Of a stretch of DNA of 64,000 bases, positions 47,944 to 56,807 are shown piece by piece; within the stretch, counting starts at the first letter, position 1, and the number at the start of each line of letters is the position of its first letter. The notes beneath the pieces were generated by a model. That model ran no database searches and was not told where the DNA came from. It was given only the letters and a program-made list of their open reading frames with translations. Position numbers and translations under genes: made by a program. Origin of the DNA: an uncultured Agrobacterium sp. (lineage in GTDB: Bacteria > Pseudomonadota > Alphaproteobacteria > Rhizobiales > Rhizobiaceae); the NCBI GenBank assembly GCA_913777615.1, contig CAJYTK010000019.1, forward strand, positions 1 through 64,000. Reading direction: 5' to 3'.

Positions 47944-49773
47944 TCAGCCGGCCATACGCATGTAATCGTCGCGGCCCGCGCCCTGCTGGGCTTGATCGGC
48001 CAGCTTGAACTGCTCCAGCAGCATACGCAGCCTGTCGCTCTCTGCTGCCAGGGCAGAAGTTGCGGTTGTGGTTTCCTCCACCAATGCTGCATTCTGCTGT
48101 GTCGTCTGGTCCATCTGATTGACGGCCGTATTGACCTCCGAAAGACCTGTCGCCTGCTCCTGAGACGAAGTCGCGATCGCGCCCATATGAGCATTGACGG
48201 CTTCGACGTGATGGCTGATCGTCTTGAGCGCTTCGCCAGTCTGCTGCACCAGCTTTACGCCGTTTTCAACTTCATCCGACGACTTGCCGATCAGCTCCTT
48301 GATTTCCTTGGCAGCCTGAGCAGAGCGCTGCGCGAGTTCGCGCACCTCTTGAGCGACAACCGCGAAGCCTTTGCCGGCTTCGCCAGCGCGTGCTGCTTCG
48401 ACACCCGCGTTCAGCGCCAGTAGATTGGTTTGGAAGGCGATCTCGTCGATCACAACGATGATGTTGGAGATCTGGCCCGAAGACTGTTCGATGCGCTGCA
48501 TGGCGTCGACTGCAGCTGCCACGACATTGCCGGAGATTTTTGCTGCCCGGTTGGCTTCGCTCGCGGCACCCGTCGCCTCCTGTGCTCGCTTTGTCGAGTT
48601 GGCAACATTGACGGTGATCTCATCCAGCGCCGCCGCTGTCTGTTCAAGGGTCGCTGCTTGCTGCTCAGTCCGTCGGGAGAGATCTGCGGAGCCTTCGGCG
48701 ATTTCCCGTGTTCCGCTGTTCATCGCGTCGATCGCGTGCGAGATCTCAATGAGCGTATTGCCAAGCTGCTGAATGGATTGATTGAAGTCGGTTCGCAGAG
48801 GTTCAAAATCAGGCGCAAAGGTCTCATTAAGGCGGAAAGCCAAGTCGCCGGAAGCAAGCCGGCGAAGTCCCGTGGCCAGACCAGATGTCGCCACGCGCAG
48901 CCGCTCTTCGGCCTCAGCCTCAGCCTTGATCTGCGCCTCAAGCCGCTCCGTTTCGGCACGCTTGCGATTGACTTCCGCTTCTGTTTCAAGCCGCTTGTTC
49001 TCAATGGCACTTCGACGGAAGACCTCCACCGCGTCAGCCATAGAGCCGATTTCATCCTTGCGGCTACGGCCAGGAATATCAATTTCGGTATCGCCTGAAG
49101 AAAGCTTGCGCATCACTCCCGTCATCCGTAGCAGCGGCCTTGCGATGTAACGATTGCCAAAGACCGCCGCGCCAGCGCCGATCGTGAGCGCAACGGCCAG
49201 CGCAATATAGTTGAGCGTAATGGCCGTGCCAGCCGCCGCAACGGTGTGATCGCCCTCACCGCGAACGTCCATTTCGATATCGTCGACCGCTTCCTGAAGG
49301 CTCATTTTAGCCTGGTTGTACGCGTTCAACGCACCGCCAGCAAACAACCACCTTGCCTCATCCATCTTGTTGGTGTCGACAAGAGCCTGCACTTGGTCCC
49401 ACTCGCTTTTGGCGACGGCCCATCGTGCATTGAAGCTCTGAAAGTTCTGTTTATCCGCATCATCGACGAGATGCTCCCCGTACTCCTTAAGCCGGGCGGC
49501 CAGAACACTCTCGGCTTTGGAGAGTTCTGCCTGAAAATCGGCTCGGGCATCGGGATCGGCGATAACGATGGCGCCCTGTGCGTTTCGAATGCTTCCAATG
49601 TCGGCATTGATTGCGCCAATCACAATGAAGGCGGAGACGCGTTCCCGGACGATGACATTGATGCCCTGCTCGATCTGCGACATGGATATAATCGAGGAGA
49701 TGCCCTGTATCCCTGCCACAAGAATCATGATGCCTGACAGAGCAGCCAAAACCTTGCCGATCGATAACTTCAT
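47944..49773 (-). CDS. Methyl-accepting chemotaxis protein (4HB-type sensor)
   Basis: A 609-residue chemoreceptor. An N-terminal helix ([21 protein letters not shown]) and a second helix around 190-210 flank a helical periplasmic domain of about 150 residues (four-helix-bundle type). Two HAMP-like units and a signalling hairpin with [20 protein letters not shown] follow. It ends DDYMRMAG, without a CheR docking pentapeptide, so it likely depends on other receptors for methylation. The ligand is unknown. Confidence 0.93.
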   Translation of the reverse strand: MKLSIGKVLAALSGIMILVAGIQGISSIISMSQIEQGINVIVRERVSAFIVIGAINADIGSIRNAQGAIVIADPDARADFQAELSKAESVLAARLKEYGEHLVDDADKQNFQSFNARWAVAKSEWDQVQALVDTNKMDEARWLFAGGALNAYNQAKMSLQEAVDDIEMDVRGEGDHTVAAAGTAITLNYIALAVALTIGAGAAVFGNRYIARPLLRMTGVMRKLSSGDTEIDIPGRSRKDEIGSMADAVEVFRRSAIENKRLETEAEVNRKRAETERLEAQIKAEAEAEERLRVATSGLATGLRRLASGDLAFRLNETFAPDFEPLRTDFNQSIQQLGNTLIEISHAIDAMNSGTREIAEGSADLSRRTEQQAATLEQTAAALDEITVNVANSTKRAQEATGAASEANRAAKISGNVVAAAVDAMQRIEQSSGQISNIIVVIDEIAFQTNLLALNAGVEAARAGEAGKGFAVVAQEVRELAQRSAQAAKEIKELIGKSSDEVENGVKLVQQTGEALKTISHHVEAVNAHMGAIATSSQEQATGLSEVNTAVNQMDQTTQQNAALVEETTTATSALAAESDRLRMLLEQFKLADQAQQGAGRDDYMRMAG

Positions 49774-50111
49774 AACATCCCCTCATATAATATCGGATGT
49801 AATAGCGGACCCGTCTTCCTAATGGCCGAGACGTCACCACATATCACGTCAAGTGAAGTGGACAGAACTTATCCGTCCAACTTGCCCGCAATGCATAGTG
49901 TTAAGATCATCTAATAGTATTTACATTTAATTAAGCTCATAATTTCGAATAATTTAGTACACACCCTTTCTATCCAACGCTCGTAACTGTCCATATACTT
50001 TAGGCACAACTATATAAAGCTAAATTGGCTTAGCTTCGCTATCGAAGGACATTTCAGCAAGATAGCTGGGAGTAAAGCCGGAAGATCGCAACACCTTAAA
50101 AAGCAAAACAA
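49774..50111. other. AT-rich intergenic region upstream of the third chemoreceptor
   Basis: About 340 bases, noticeably AT-rich (for example TAATAGTATTTACATTTAATTAAGC at 49912 onward, in part), with no open frame of note. It probably contains the chemoreceptor promoter on the minus strand. Confidence 0.45.
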
Positions 50112-50150
50112 AAAACCCTCCCGGCCATGGCCGGAAGGGTTTTGACGTTT
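50112..50150 (-). terminator. Terminator of the F0 ATP synthase operon
   Basis: AAAACCCT-CCCGGCC and GGCCGG-AGGGTTTT form a long stem (50112-50143) with a two-base AT centre. On the minus strand it is followed by a run of T (TTTTTTGTTTTG). It stands about 30 bases past the atpF stop. Confidence 0.85.
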
Positions 50151-50174
50151 AGATGAACGACGTTTTCGTCCGAC

Positions 50175-50660
50175 CTAGTTCAGCCGCGACTTGACCTCAC
50201 CGACAGCAGACTTGAACAGCTTGCCTTTGGCGGCAGCGGTGGTCTTTTCTGCGATCAGCTTTTCCGATGCTGCAATGGCGATATCGACAGCGGCGGAGCG
50301 CACAGCGCCAATCGCGTCTGCTTCAGCCTGCTTGATCTTCTGCTCAGATAGAGCTGTGCGGCGAGCGACGAACTCTTCCGTCTTTGCCTTGGCTTCTGCG
50401 GTCAGTGCCGCAGCTTCGCGTTCAGCGGCTGCAACGATGTTGGCCGCGTCCGCTTCGGCTTCCTTGCGCTTGCGCTGGTATTCGGCCAGCAGGTGCTGAG
50501 CCTCTTCGCGCAGGCGCTTGGCTTCTGCCAATTCCTCAGTGATGTTCTTGGCGCGCTCGTCAAGCGAACCTGCCAACATGCCCGGAACCTTGAGGTATGC
50601 GATCAGGACGAAGAAGAGAATAAGACCTACGAGTGCGTAGAATGTTGCATCAAACGCCAT
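50175..50660 (-). CDS. atpF: F0 ATP synthase subunit b
   Basis: A 161-residue peripheral-stalk subunit with one N-terminal membrane helix (FYALVGLILFFVLIAYL) and a long charged, Ala/Glu-rich coiled coil (residues about 30-150). It is the last gene of the F0 operon and begins one base after the stop of the b' gene, so the two stalk subunits are made in coupled fashion. Confidence 0.94.
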   Translation of the reverse strand: MAFDATFYALVGLILFFVLIAYLKVPGMLAGSLDERAKNITEELAEAKRLREEAQHLLAEYQRKRKEAEADAANIVAAAEREAAALTAEAKAKTEEFVARRTALSEQKIKQAEADAIGAVRSAAVDIAIAASEKLIAEKTTAAAKGKLFKSAVGEVKSRLN

Positions 50661-50661
50661 C

Positions 50662-51300
50662 TCAAGCCCCCTTCACGTCGGATACCGCGGCAACGGCTGC
50701 CTTGGCATCGGTTTCCTTGACCTTGGCGCCAATCAGTTGATCGACAACCGCGGTCGCTGTTTCTTCTGCGATCGTACCGACATCGGCCAGAGCCTGCTGC
50801 TTGATGGACGCGATACGCGCTTCGGCAGCGGAGAGCTTTTCAGCCAGTTCCGCTTCGACTGTCGCGCGGTCCGCATCAGCCTTAGCTTTTGCGGCATCAC
50901 GAGCGGCGGAAGCGATCGATCCAGCCTTCGCACGCGCTGCGGCAAGTTCTCTTTCGTAGGTTTCGATCGCGGCGTCAGCCTCAGACTTCAGCCGGGAGGC
51001 TTCATCAAGGTCCTGCGCGATGCGGCCATGACGATCCTCAAGGATGCCACCGACACGTGGCACGATGACCTTCTTCATGAGCACGTAGAAAAGACCGAAC
51101 GAAATCGCCAGCCAGAGCAGCTGGGACGCGTAGGTCGACGAATCGAATGGCGGAAATACGCCGGATCCGTGACCGGCGTCATGCGCCACTCCGGTTTCCG
51201 TATGCGTTGCTTCCGGGGCCGTCTGGCCGACAGCGGGTGTTTCCGTCGTCGTTCCGGTTGACGGCACTGCTGACTGGGCAAGAGCCTCGGTCACGAACAT
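50662..51300 (-). CDS. atpG: F0 ATP synthase subunit b'
   Basis: A 212-residue second stalk subunit. It has an extended N-terminus (about 60 residues, Thr/Ala-rich, with HAGHG-like histidines) before the membrane helix ([25 protein letters not shown]), then a long Ala-rich coiled coil. The presence of separate b and b' genes is usual in alphaproteobacteria and photosynthetic bacteria. GGAGGTGAGC places the start at ATG 51300 and not at GTG 51306. The name atpF' or atpG (atpX) varies by genome. Confidence 0.92.
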   Translation of the reverse strand: MFVTEALAQSAVPSTGTTTETPAVGQTAPEATHTETGVAHDAGHGSGVFPPFDSSTYASQLLWLAISFGLFYVLMKKVIVPRVGGILEDRHGRIAQDLDEASRLKSEADAAIETYERELAAARAKAGSIASAARDAAKAKADADRATVEAELAEKLSAAEARIASIKQQALADVGTIAEETATAVVDQLIGAKVKETDAKAAVAAVSDVKGA

Positions 51301-51379
51301 GCTCACCTCCAGGGGTACTGCAAATGCGAAGGATCACGGCACGCCGTTCGCGAGCCGTGATCCAAACCTGATGCTGCTA

Positions 51380-51607
51380 TCAGACAGCGAACAGGAGAAG
51401 GAGAGCAACGAGCAGCGAGAAGATGCCCAGAGCTTCCGTAACGGCGAAGCCGAATACCAGACGGCCGAACTGGCTGTCAGCGGCAGACGGGTTGCGCAGT
51501 GCGCCGGAGAGGAAATCGCCGAAGATACGGCCGAGAGCGAGGGACGTACCAGCCATGCCGAGGCATGCGAGACCTGCGCCGATGTACTTTGCTGCTTCCG
51601 CTTCCAT
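51380..51607 (-). CDS. atpE: F0 ATP synthase subunit c
   Basis: A 75-residue proteolipid of two membrane helices joined by the polar loop RNPSAAD. Glu58 in FAVTEALGIF is the proton-carrying carboxylate. AAGGAG lies before the ATG at 51607; an in-frame extension to 51649 is outside the family's usual length. The c ring drives rotation of the enzyme. Confidence 0.96.
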   Translation of the reverse strand: MEAEAAKYIGAGLACLGMAGTSLALGRIFGDFLSGALRNPSAADSQFGRLVFGFAVTEALGIFSLLVALLLLFAV

Positions 51608-51677
51608 ATTAAGCTCCTTGAAATGGTTGTTGCGGCTGTTTTTTGACACCCGGTTTCGGGGCCAGCGACTTTACTTC

Positions 51678-52427
51678 TCAGTGACCACCATGCACGGCGT
51701 CATTCAGGTACATGCACGTCAGTACCGCGAAGACATATGCCTGCAGGAAGGCTACGAGAAATTCGAGAGCGGTCATGGCGACCGTCATGAGGAGAGGCAG
51801 GATCGCGCCGCCAACACCCAGAGCGCCAAGCGCGCTCATGGAGGCGACAAAGCCTGCGAAGACCTTTAGCGTGATGTGACCGGCCAGCATGTTCGCAAAA
51901 AGACGAACCGAAAGGCTGATTGGACGCGACAGGAAGGAAATGATTTCAATGGATGAAACCAGCGGCAGAAGCACAGCTGGAACACCCGATGGCGCGAAGA
52001 TGCCGAGGAAATGCAGACCATGCTTGTAAAAGCCGTAGACGACGACGGTACCGATGACGAGGCACGACAGTGCGAAGGTGACGATGATCTGGCTCGTGAC
52101 CGTGAAGAAATACGGGAACATTCCGAGAAGGTTAGCCGTCAGAACGAACATGAACAGCGAGAACACGAAGGGGAAGAAAACCATCCCTTTCTTACCCGCA
52201 CCTTCACGCAACATGGACGCGATAAATTCGTAGGACATTTCCGCAACGGACTGCATGCGACCCGGGATCAAACCACGGTTCGACGTTGCGAAGTAGAGGA
52301 AGCCGGACGCCGCTGCGACGGTAGCAACCATGAAAAGCGACGCATTTGTGAACGAAAAATCGACGCCACCGATGTTGATCGGGATAATCGGCTGCACCAA
52401 GAACTGATGAGTCGGATCGTTTGCCAC
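51678..52427 (-). CDS. atpB: F0 ATP synthase subunit a
   Basis: A 249-residue membrane subunit forming the proton half-channels next to the c ring. The essential Arg is in [14 protein letters not shown], and the C-terminal helix ends [14 protein letters not shown]. The start is GTG (52427, [12 protein letters not shown]...), preceded by AGAGGGCAGCCG. About five hydrophobic helices are seen. Confidence 0.95.
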   Translation of the reverse strand: MANDPTHQFLVQPIIPINIGGVDFSFTNASLFMVATVAAASGFLYFATSNRGLIPGRMQSVAEMSYEFIASMLREGAGKKGMVFFPFVFSLFMFVLTANLLGMFPYFFTVTSQIIVTFALSCLVIGTVVVYGFYKHGLHFLGIFAPSGVPAVLLPLVSSIEIISFLSRPISLSVRLFANMLAGHITLKVFAGFVASMSALGALGVGGAILPLLMTVAMTALEFLVAFLQAYVFAVLTCMYLNDAVHGGH

Positions 52428-52497
52428 CGGCTGCCCTCTTTACCTGTTGCCGCACAAAGGCGGCACCTCGTATCTATATTTAATGGAAAGAACGGCC

Positions 52498-52863
52498 TCA
52501 GCCGTTTTTCTCCCCACCCTGATCTTTCCCCAGCCCGTCCTCAAGCAGCGGCGGCTTGGCCACTACCCCTGCGGACCGCAGAACATTCAATACACCCGCG
52601 CAAAAACCGAGAAGGAGAAGAATGATCATCCCCCACGGCGATGTGCCGGCAAAATGGTCCAGAAGATAACCTAGCATCGCGCCGACGATTACTGCGGAGA
52701 TGAACTCGGAAGAAAGCTTGATCGCCAGTGCAAAGCCTTTTCGGCTCTCCTGTGCGTTCTGCTCCGTCCGCCTCTCCGCTGCGTCCTCCGCATGCACCTT
52801 TGCCAGTCCCTCGGCAAGACGCTTGCGCCGCTCATCCAGACTATCGTTACGGTTGCCGGTCAT
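52498..52863 (-). CDS. atpI: AtpI-like F0 assembly protein
   Basis: A 121-residue protein with two hydrophobic helices (SAVIVGAMLGYLLDHFAG and WGMIILLLLGFCAGVLNVLR) after a charged N-terminus (LDERRKRLAEGLAKVHAED). It is the first gene of the F0 operon, where AtpI-type proteins help c-ring assembly or ion supply. A good promoter lies about 105 bases upstream. Confidence 0.88.
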   Translation of the reverse strand: MTGNRNDSLDERRKRLAEGLAKVHAEDAAERRTEQNAQESRKGFALAIKLSSEFISAVIVGAMLGYLLDHFAGTSPWGMIILLLLGFCAGVLNVLRSAGVVAKPPLLEDGLGKDQGGEKNG

Positions 52864-52967
52864 TTCAAATCCCGCCCTTTTCGCTCCGTTCCAGCTGCGC
52901 CAGAACCCTTTGGAGTTGTAAACGGCAGGGCTTTCAGCCTGTTCCAGCCCGCTCTGAAGTCGCGCGC

Positions 52968-52996
52968 AACATAGTTTTAGGGACTTCTCTAGTCAA
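52968..52996 (-). promoter_or_regulatory. Promoter of the atpI-atpB-atpE-atpF'-atpF operon
   Basis: On the minus strand TTGACT (-35) and TATGTT (-10) stand exactly 17 bases apart, about 105 bases before the atpI start. It is the only strong housekeeping-type promoter in the 300 bases between atpI and the SleB-like gene; the rest of that gap holds nothing else I recognise. Confidence 0.65.
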
Positions 52997-53164
52997 GGCA
53001 CCGTCGGCGCTTGTTTCAGCACAAATTAATGAATTAAAATCAATAGCTTACCTGACAAACACGGAATCTTCGCGCTGTTTGATGCCAGAATCGGCATTTT
53101 TGACGCGAGTTTTGCAGGAAAATCCACGTGATCGTGAGAGCGCTTCCTCGTTAATGGATAGGCT

Positions 53165-54340
53165 CTAGCTCCAACCGCCACCATAGGTACGGTAGAAGAC
53201 GTGCAACCCGATTCTGCCGACCTTCTTCATGGACCTCCCCCAGGCCGGACGCACGTATACGGCATGGTAATGGGTTGCGGAGCCCACTTCCTTCAGCCAG
53301 ATCTTGCCGGCGGTGGTTGCCATGGCGACTTCACGCGCCATCTTCCAATGGCGTTCGGAGTTAACGCGGTCCTTGATGTTGTCACAGGCAAAGGAGAACT
53401 GGCAGCGATTGCGCCAGTCCTTGTTCTGATAGACCACACCACAGATCGTCTTCGGATAGGCGGGATTGCGCACGCGGTTGAGAATGACCTGGGCAACGGC
53501 GGCCTGCCCTTTTACGGACTCGCCGCGCGCCTCGAAATAGATGCCGGAAGCCAAGCATTGCTGTTCTGCGGCTGAAAAGGCTTCGGCGGGAAGCGGGGTC
53601 GCGGCCCAGGCATGGTCATCGGAAGAGACCGGTGGAATGAAACGGCCCGTGTCCGGCTTTCTCAAGATCGCGTCAAAGGGAGATTCGCGGGCGAAATCGG
53701 GTTCTGCGGGCGCATAGGCGGTTGCCAGAATATCCGGGGTGCGATTGGTCACGAGATCCGCGAGCATGGGCGACATCGACTTGTCCGCTTTTTTCTCATC
53801 GCGACGGAAATAGAAAGACGCAAGCTCGATGTCTTTGCTCTTCTTCGGCTTAACGAAGGCGGTTCGGTCCTTACGCTTCAGCGGCTCTACATCAATCATG
53901 CTGGTGCGCTGCAAAACCGAGCCTGCAGTAAAAGCTTTGGGGGGCTGCATGACTTCGGTCGCCATCACCCTGCCCTTCTTCGCAGCACGGTTGACGCGTT
54001 CGCTATCAGGTGTCGTTTCGCGTCCGCTCTTATTGGTGACGAAAGCAACCTTGCGACCGTCCGGAAGCGTCATCCCCGCCCCGGCGATCGCGGCGGTATC
54101 GCTTGCATCATTGAAGGCCAGTGAAGCGTTGTGGACGGAACCTGCGGGAGAGTTCGTCAGCACCATGCGCCACTGCTCGCCGCCAGCATCCAGACCAGCA
54201 AGAAGAGATGCGAGATCGGCGCGTGCCGCGAGAGAGGGAAAGGCAAGCCAGGCCACGAGGCCAAAAACAACAGGCGAGGTCCACTTCTCATAGGCAATGA
54301 GGGGCCCGCGACGCGATACTTTTCTTGAACGCAAAACCAT
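53165..54340 (-). CDS. Cell wall hydrolase, SleB family
   Basis: A 391-residue envelope protein with an N-terminal signal or anchor helix (SPVVFGLVAWLAFPSLAARA) and a long low-complexity region. The C-terminal domain of about 125 residues (CLASGIYFEARGES..., VAQVILNRVRNP, SFACDNIKD, ATHYHAVYVRPAW) is the SleB/Hydrolase_2 fold, with Glu in FEARGE as the likely catalytic residue. It would cut peptidoglycan glycan strands. The start is uncertain (54340 ATG or 54358 TTG). Confidence 0.85.
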   Translation of the reverse strand: MVLRSRKVSRRGPLIAYEKWTSPVVFGLVAWLAFPSLAARADLASLLAGLDAGGEQWRMVLTNSPAGSVHNASLAFNDASDTAAIAGAGMTLPDGRKVAFVTNKSGRETTPDSERVNRAAKKGRVMATEVMQPPKAFTAGSVLQRTSMIDVEPLKRKDRTAFVKPKKSKDIELASFYFRRDEKKADKSMSPMLADLVTNRTPDILATAYAPAEPDFARESPFDAILRKPDTGRFIPPVSSDDHAWAATPLPAEAFSAAEQQCLASGIYFEARGESVKGQAAVAQVILNRVRNPAYPKTICGVVYQNKDWRNRCQFSFACDNIKDRVNSERHWKMAREVAMATTAGKIWLKEVGSATHYHAVYVRPAWGRSMKKVGRIGLHVFYRTYGGGWS

Positions 54341-54389
54341 GACTCCGGACACACGCAAACAACTTGCTACACAACCGGATAATCTCTCA

Positions 54390-54410
54390 TTAACCTTGAT
54401 GCTTGGTTAA
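54390..54410. promoter_or_regulatory. Inverted repeat TTAACC/GGTTAA upstream of the hydrolase gene
   Basis: TTAACC and GGTTAA face each other with nine bases between, about 50 bases before the SleB-like gene. TTAACC half-sites recall CtrA sites, but the spacing does not match the TTAA-N7-TTAA form, so I leave the factor open. Confidence 0.3.
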
Positions 54411-54508
54411 CGGACACGCGGAAAGGTTTCTTGCATTCAGGCGATCAAACCTGCCCGGATATTGAAGGATCATTGTATATGGGATCGATGGGGAGGAGGC
54501 TTCGAATC

Positions 54509-54946
54509 TCAGTTATCGGCGTGACATGCTTCCGCTTTAAGCCTGCTTCCACCTGCAAGTGATGTCAGTAGTTCTGGTATGACGGTTTCGAACCGGTATT
54601 CGATAGTTGCTTTGGAAAACCCTTCGAGACCGCTGCAACTGACATTGCGAGCCAGAGTGATGTCCGCCGAATCGAGGTCGATGATCCAGACGGCCGCCTG
54701 GGCGTGCGCGAAAGACATCGAGCGCTTTTGATCATAAACGCCGCCATCTTCGCATTCCAACTGGGGAATAGCCATGCACCGTGCTGTCGCGATCGCCGTC
54801 TCGTAGAGGGCATGGCTCGTCCAGACCAGTCGTGACAACTCGATGATGCCCAACAACAGAAGAAGAAATACAGGCGCAACCAGAGCGAATTCCACGGCGC
54901 TTGCACCATGACGTTCGACGAAAAATCTGCGAATGGCCTTGCTCAC
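54509..54946 (-). CDS. TadE-like pseudopilin (first)
   Basis: A 145-residue protein with the TadE/G N-terminal signature: basic start (SKAIRRFFVERHG), then ASAVEFALVAPVFLLLLLGIIELSRLVW, a prepilin-like helix with Glu in SAVEFALV. The rest is extracytoplasmic with cysteines. The GTG start (54946) overlaps the stop of the upstream TadE-like gene (GTGA). TadE-type proteins are minor pseudopilins of the Flp pilus system, but no tad secretion genes are present. Confidence 0.85.
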   Translation of the reverse strand: MSKAIRRFFVERHGASAVEFALVAPVFLLLLLGIIELSRLVWTSHALYETAIATARCMAIPQLECEDGGVYDQKRSMSFAHAQAAVWIIDLDSADITLARNVSCSGLEGFSKATIEYRFETVIPELLTSLAGGSRLKAEACHADN

Positions 54947-55539
54947 TGTGCCTGCACCATTGCACTGGCTGCGATAGTGCTACCGTTCAAAGCACCCAGC
55001 ATCGAGGAGAAAGGCGCGTAATCCCGCTTTACGATGATGGCGACATACTTTCCGGCGCGTCCGCCATTCGGGCAGGCCGCGTTACAGCTATACTGAGCAC
55101 CCCATTCTAAAGACGACGGCGTGCCTTTGGGACAATAGCAGGCATCAGCTCTGGCCGGCTGACCGTCGAGCGTCACCTTCGCTCCATCATTGACCGCCTG
55201 CGGGCCGTTATTGATATCGACAAGGACGTCAACGTCGTCCGATGAGTTGTTGGCGACGATAGAGACGAGATTTTTGGCCAGCGCGCCACCATTGGCACTA
55301 TCGACCTGATCGACATGGGCGACCGCATAGCTCGCACTTGCCGACACCGCTCCTTCGAGTTTGAAGCGCGAAAATATCAGCATTCCGATATCCGCACTTC
55401 CGACAACGATGACAGCAAAAAGCGGTATAACCAGCGCAAATTCGATTGCCGCATTGCCGCTTTTATCTTTCAAAGCAGCGCGTGCGCGACCGAGTGTCGC
55501 GAACCATCGGCCGATCCTTGTTTTCGAAAACGCGATCAT
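54943..55539 (-). CDS. TadE-like pseudopilin (second)
   Basis: A 198-residue protein with a basic N-terminus and the TadE/G signature GNAAIEFALVIPLFAVIVVGSADIGMLIF. The extracytoplasmic part has several cysteines (DACYCPKG, YSCNAACPNGG). Its ATG at 55539 overlaps the stop of the TadG-like remnant (ATGA), and its stop overlaps the next TadE gene, so the three were one translationally coupled unit. Confidence 0.85.
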   Translation of the reverse strand: MIAFSKTRIGRWFATLGRARAALKDKSGNAAIEFALVIPLFAVIVVGSADIGMLIFSRFKLEGAVSASASYAVAHVDQVDSANGGALAKNLVSIVANNSSDDVDVLVDINNGPQAVNDGAKVTLDGQPARADACYCPKGTPSSLEWGAQYSCNAACPNGGRAGKYVAIIVKRDYAPFSSMLGALNGSTIAASAMVQAQ

Positions 55540-56402
55540 TGCAGCCACGCCACCTTTCCGGCCTTGCTCAGTTGTGTGCATGGGGAAATAGCCTGGAAAC
55601 CGCCTGAAAGGGAAATGCTCGTTCCAATCAGTTGGAGGCAGCCACTGCTGGCATCGCCGATCTGTCCCCCGCCTCCGAACTCAACCGTGCCGTTCGGAAA
55701 ATAAAATGCCCCGGAGATTTTTGCCTGGCCGCCGGACGTGATCACCGCACCTCCCTTCTTAGTGGAAGACTGCGGGCCTATAATCGCCAAATCGGCATAA
55801 GCGCCGGCCTTGGGCGCATTTAGCGTGATTGCATTGCCCCCCGTCAGACAAAAAGACTTCTTGTTACAATCCGAGCCTGATGGTGTGTCGACGCCTGAGA
55901 CAATGATCGTGACGTCTTTGCCGGACACCGCGACATTGTCGCTGCACGATGCGCCACCGGTATTGACGGAAAAATAGCCGTCGATCGTGTAGGTGCCGGA
56001 ACCAAGCTTGGCACCGCCAGCCAGATTGACGTTTCCGGATATGTCGTGCTCGGCACTTGCGGGAAGCGTAATGCAGCTGCCACCCCCGCCGCCATTTAAA
56101 TCCCCGTTCAATCTGAAAATACCTTTGCCGGTGTTGGCATCCGCCATCACCGCGACAGCGCCGCCGCCCAGCGCAACGGCATTGCGGCCGCTCGATTTTC
56201 CAATCGTGTAACTATTGGAGGTGCCGAGGCCAAGTTTGAGTGATGCCCCACCACCGACATAGAAACCCGCGTCCAGCACAAATTTACTTGGGCCGCCTAT
56301 CGTTATTTTTCCGGAGGAGCAGAGGCTATAGCGCGCGTCGTCGCATTTTTCGTCTCCCATACCGAAATAGAAGGCGCCTGCTCCGAACGTGAGATCAGCA
56401 CC
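55536..56402 (-). pseudogene. TadG-like gene, 5'-truncated remnant
   Basis: An open frame without a proper start. The coding pattern runs from a TGA at 56403-56405 to the stop at 55536 (about 288 codons). The first available ATG (56360) has no ribosome binding site and lies inside sequence that already reads as protein (DLTFGAGAFYFG before it). The protein is Gly/Ser-rich with repeated beta-type units (FVLDAGFYVGGGASLKLG, GAFYFPNGTVEFGGGG) and CLQLIGTSISLSGG near the C-terminus, as in the C-terminal half of rhizobial TadG-like proteins from memory. The N-terminal TadG membrane/vWA part is missing, and neither upstream frame supplies it. It may still be translated from an unseen start. Confidence 0.65.
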
Positions 56403-56408
56403 TCAATG

Positions 56409-56758
56409 TAGAAAATCTTTCGTATTCAAAAAGAGGTTCAGTAAAGGCAGCGTTATGGCGGCTTCGGCCTCATGCCATCTGGGAATAAACTCAGATCGCT
56501 GAGTTAAAGAAAATTATTTTTCACTCTCATAATCGTTGAATATTGACGAATATAAGTGCGGATTGAAACAACAAGAAATGGCATCGTAGTCGAGTCGACA
56601 CGTGCAGATATTTGCGCGGAAAGATACGTATTATTTATTAACAGCAGGACAGCTAAACACGAAACAAACTTAATACGACAAATATGCCTCGAACTCGCCC
56701 TTGAAAATACAACTTATAATAAAATCCAATTCATGCGACAATCCAGAATATAGGTTAG
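56409..56758. other. AT-rich intergenic region upstream of the TadG remnant
   Basis: About 350 bases, AT-rich, with no convincing open frame (a 65-residue plus-strand frame at 56556 is not protein-like). It begins abruptly where the TadG-like coding sequence is cut, so it may include a rearrangement junction. Confidence 0.45.
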
Positions 56759-56807
56759 GATCTAAAGCGTACGAGCGAATCTGAAAGATCGCGACACGCT
56801 TTAGATC
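56759..56807. repeat. Long palindromic element at the kup 3' end
   Basis: GATCTAAAGCGT (56759-56770) and ACGCTTTAGATC (56796-56807) are a perfect 12-base inverted repeat with an inner GCGA/TCGC pair. It overlaps the kup stop codon. The form is that of dispersed palindromic units (RIME-type) known in rhizobia, and it could also stabilise or end the kup mRNA. Confidence 0.65.

Noticed and set aside
54390-54410. CtrA site upstream of the SleB-like gene
   Set aside because: The TTAA halves are 13 bases apart, not seven, so the canonical site is not met; kept only as an inverted repeat.
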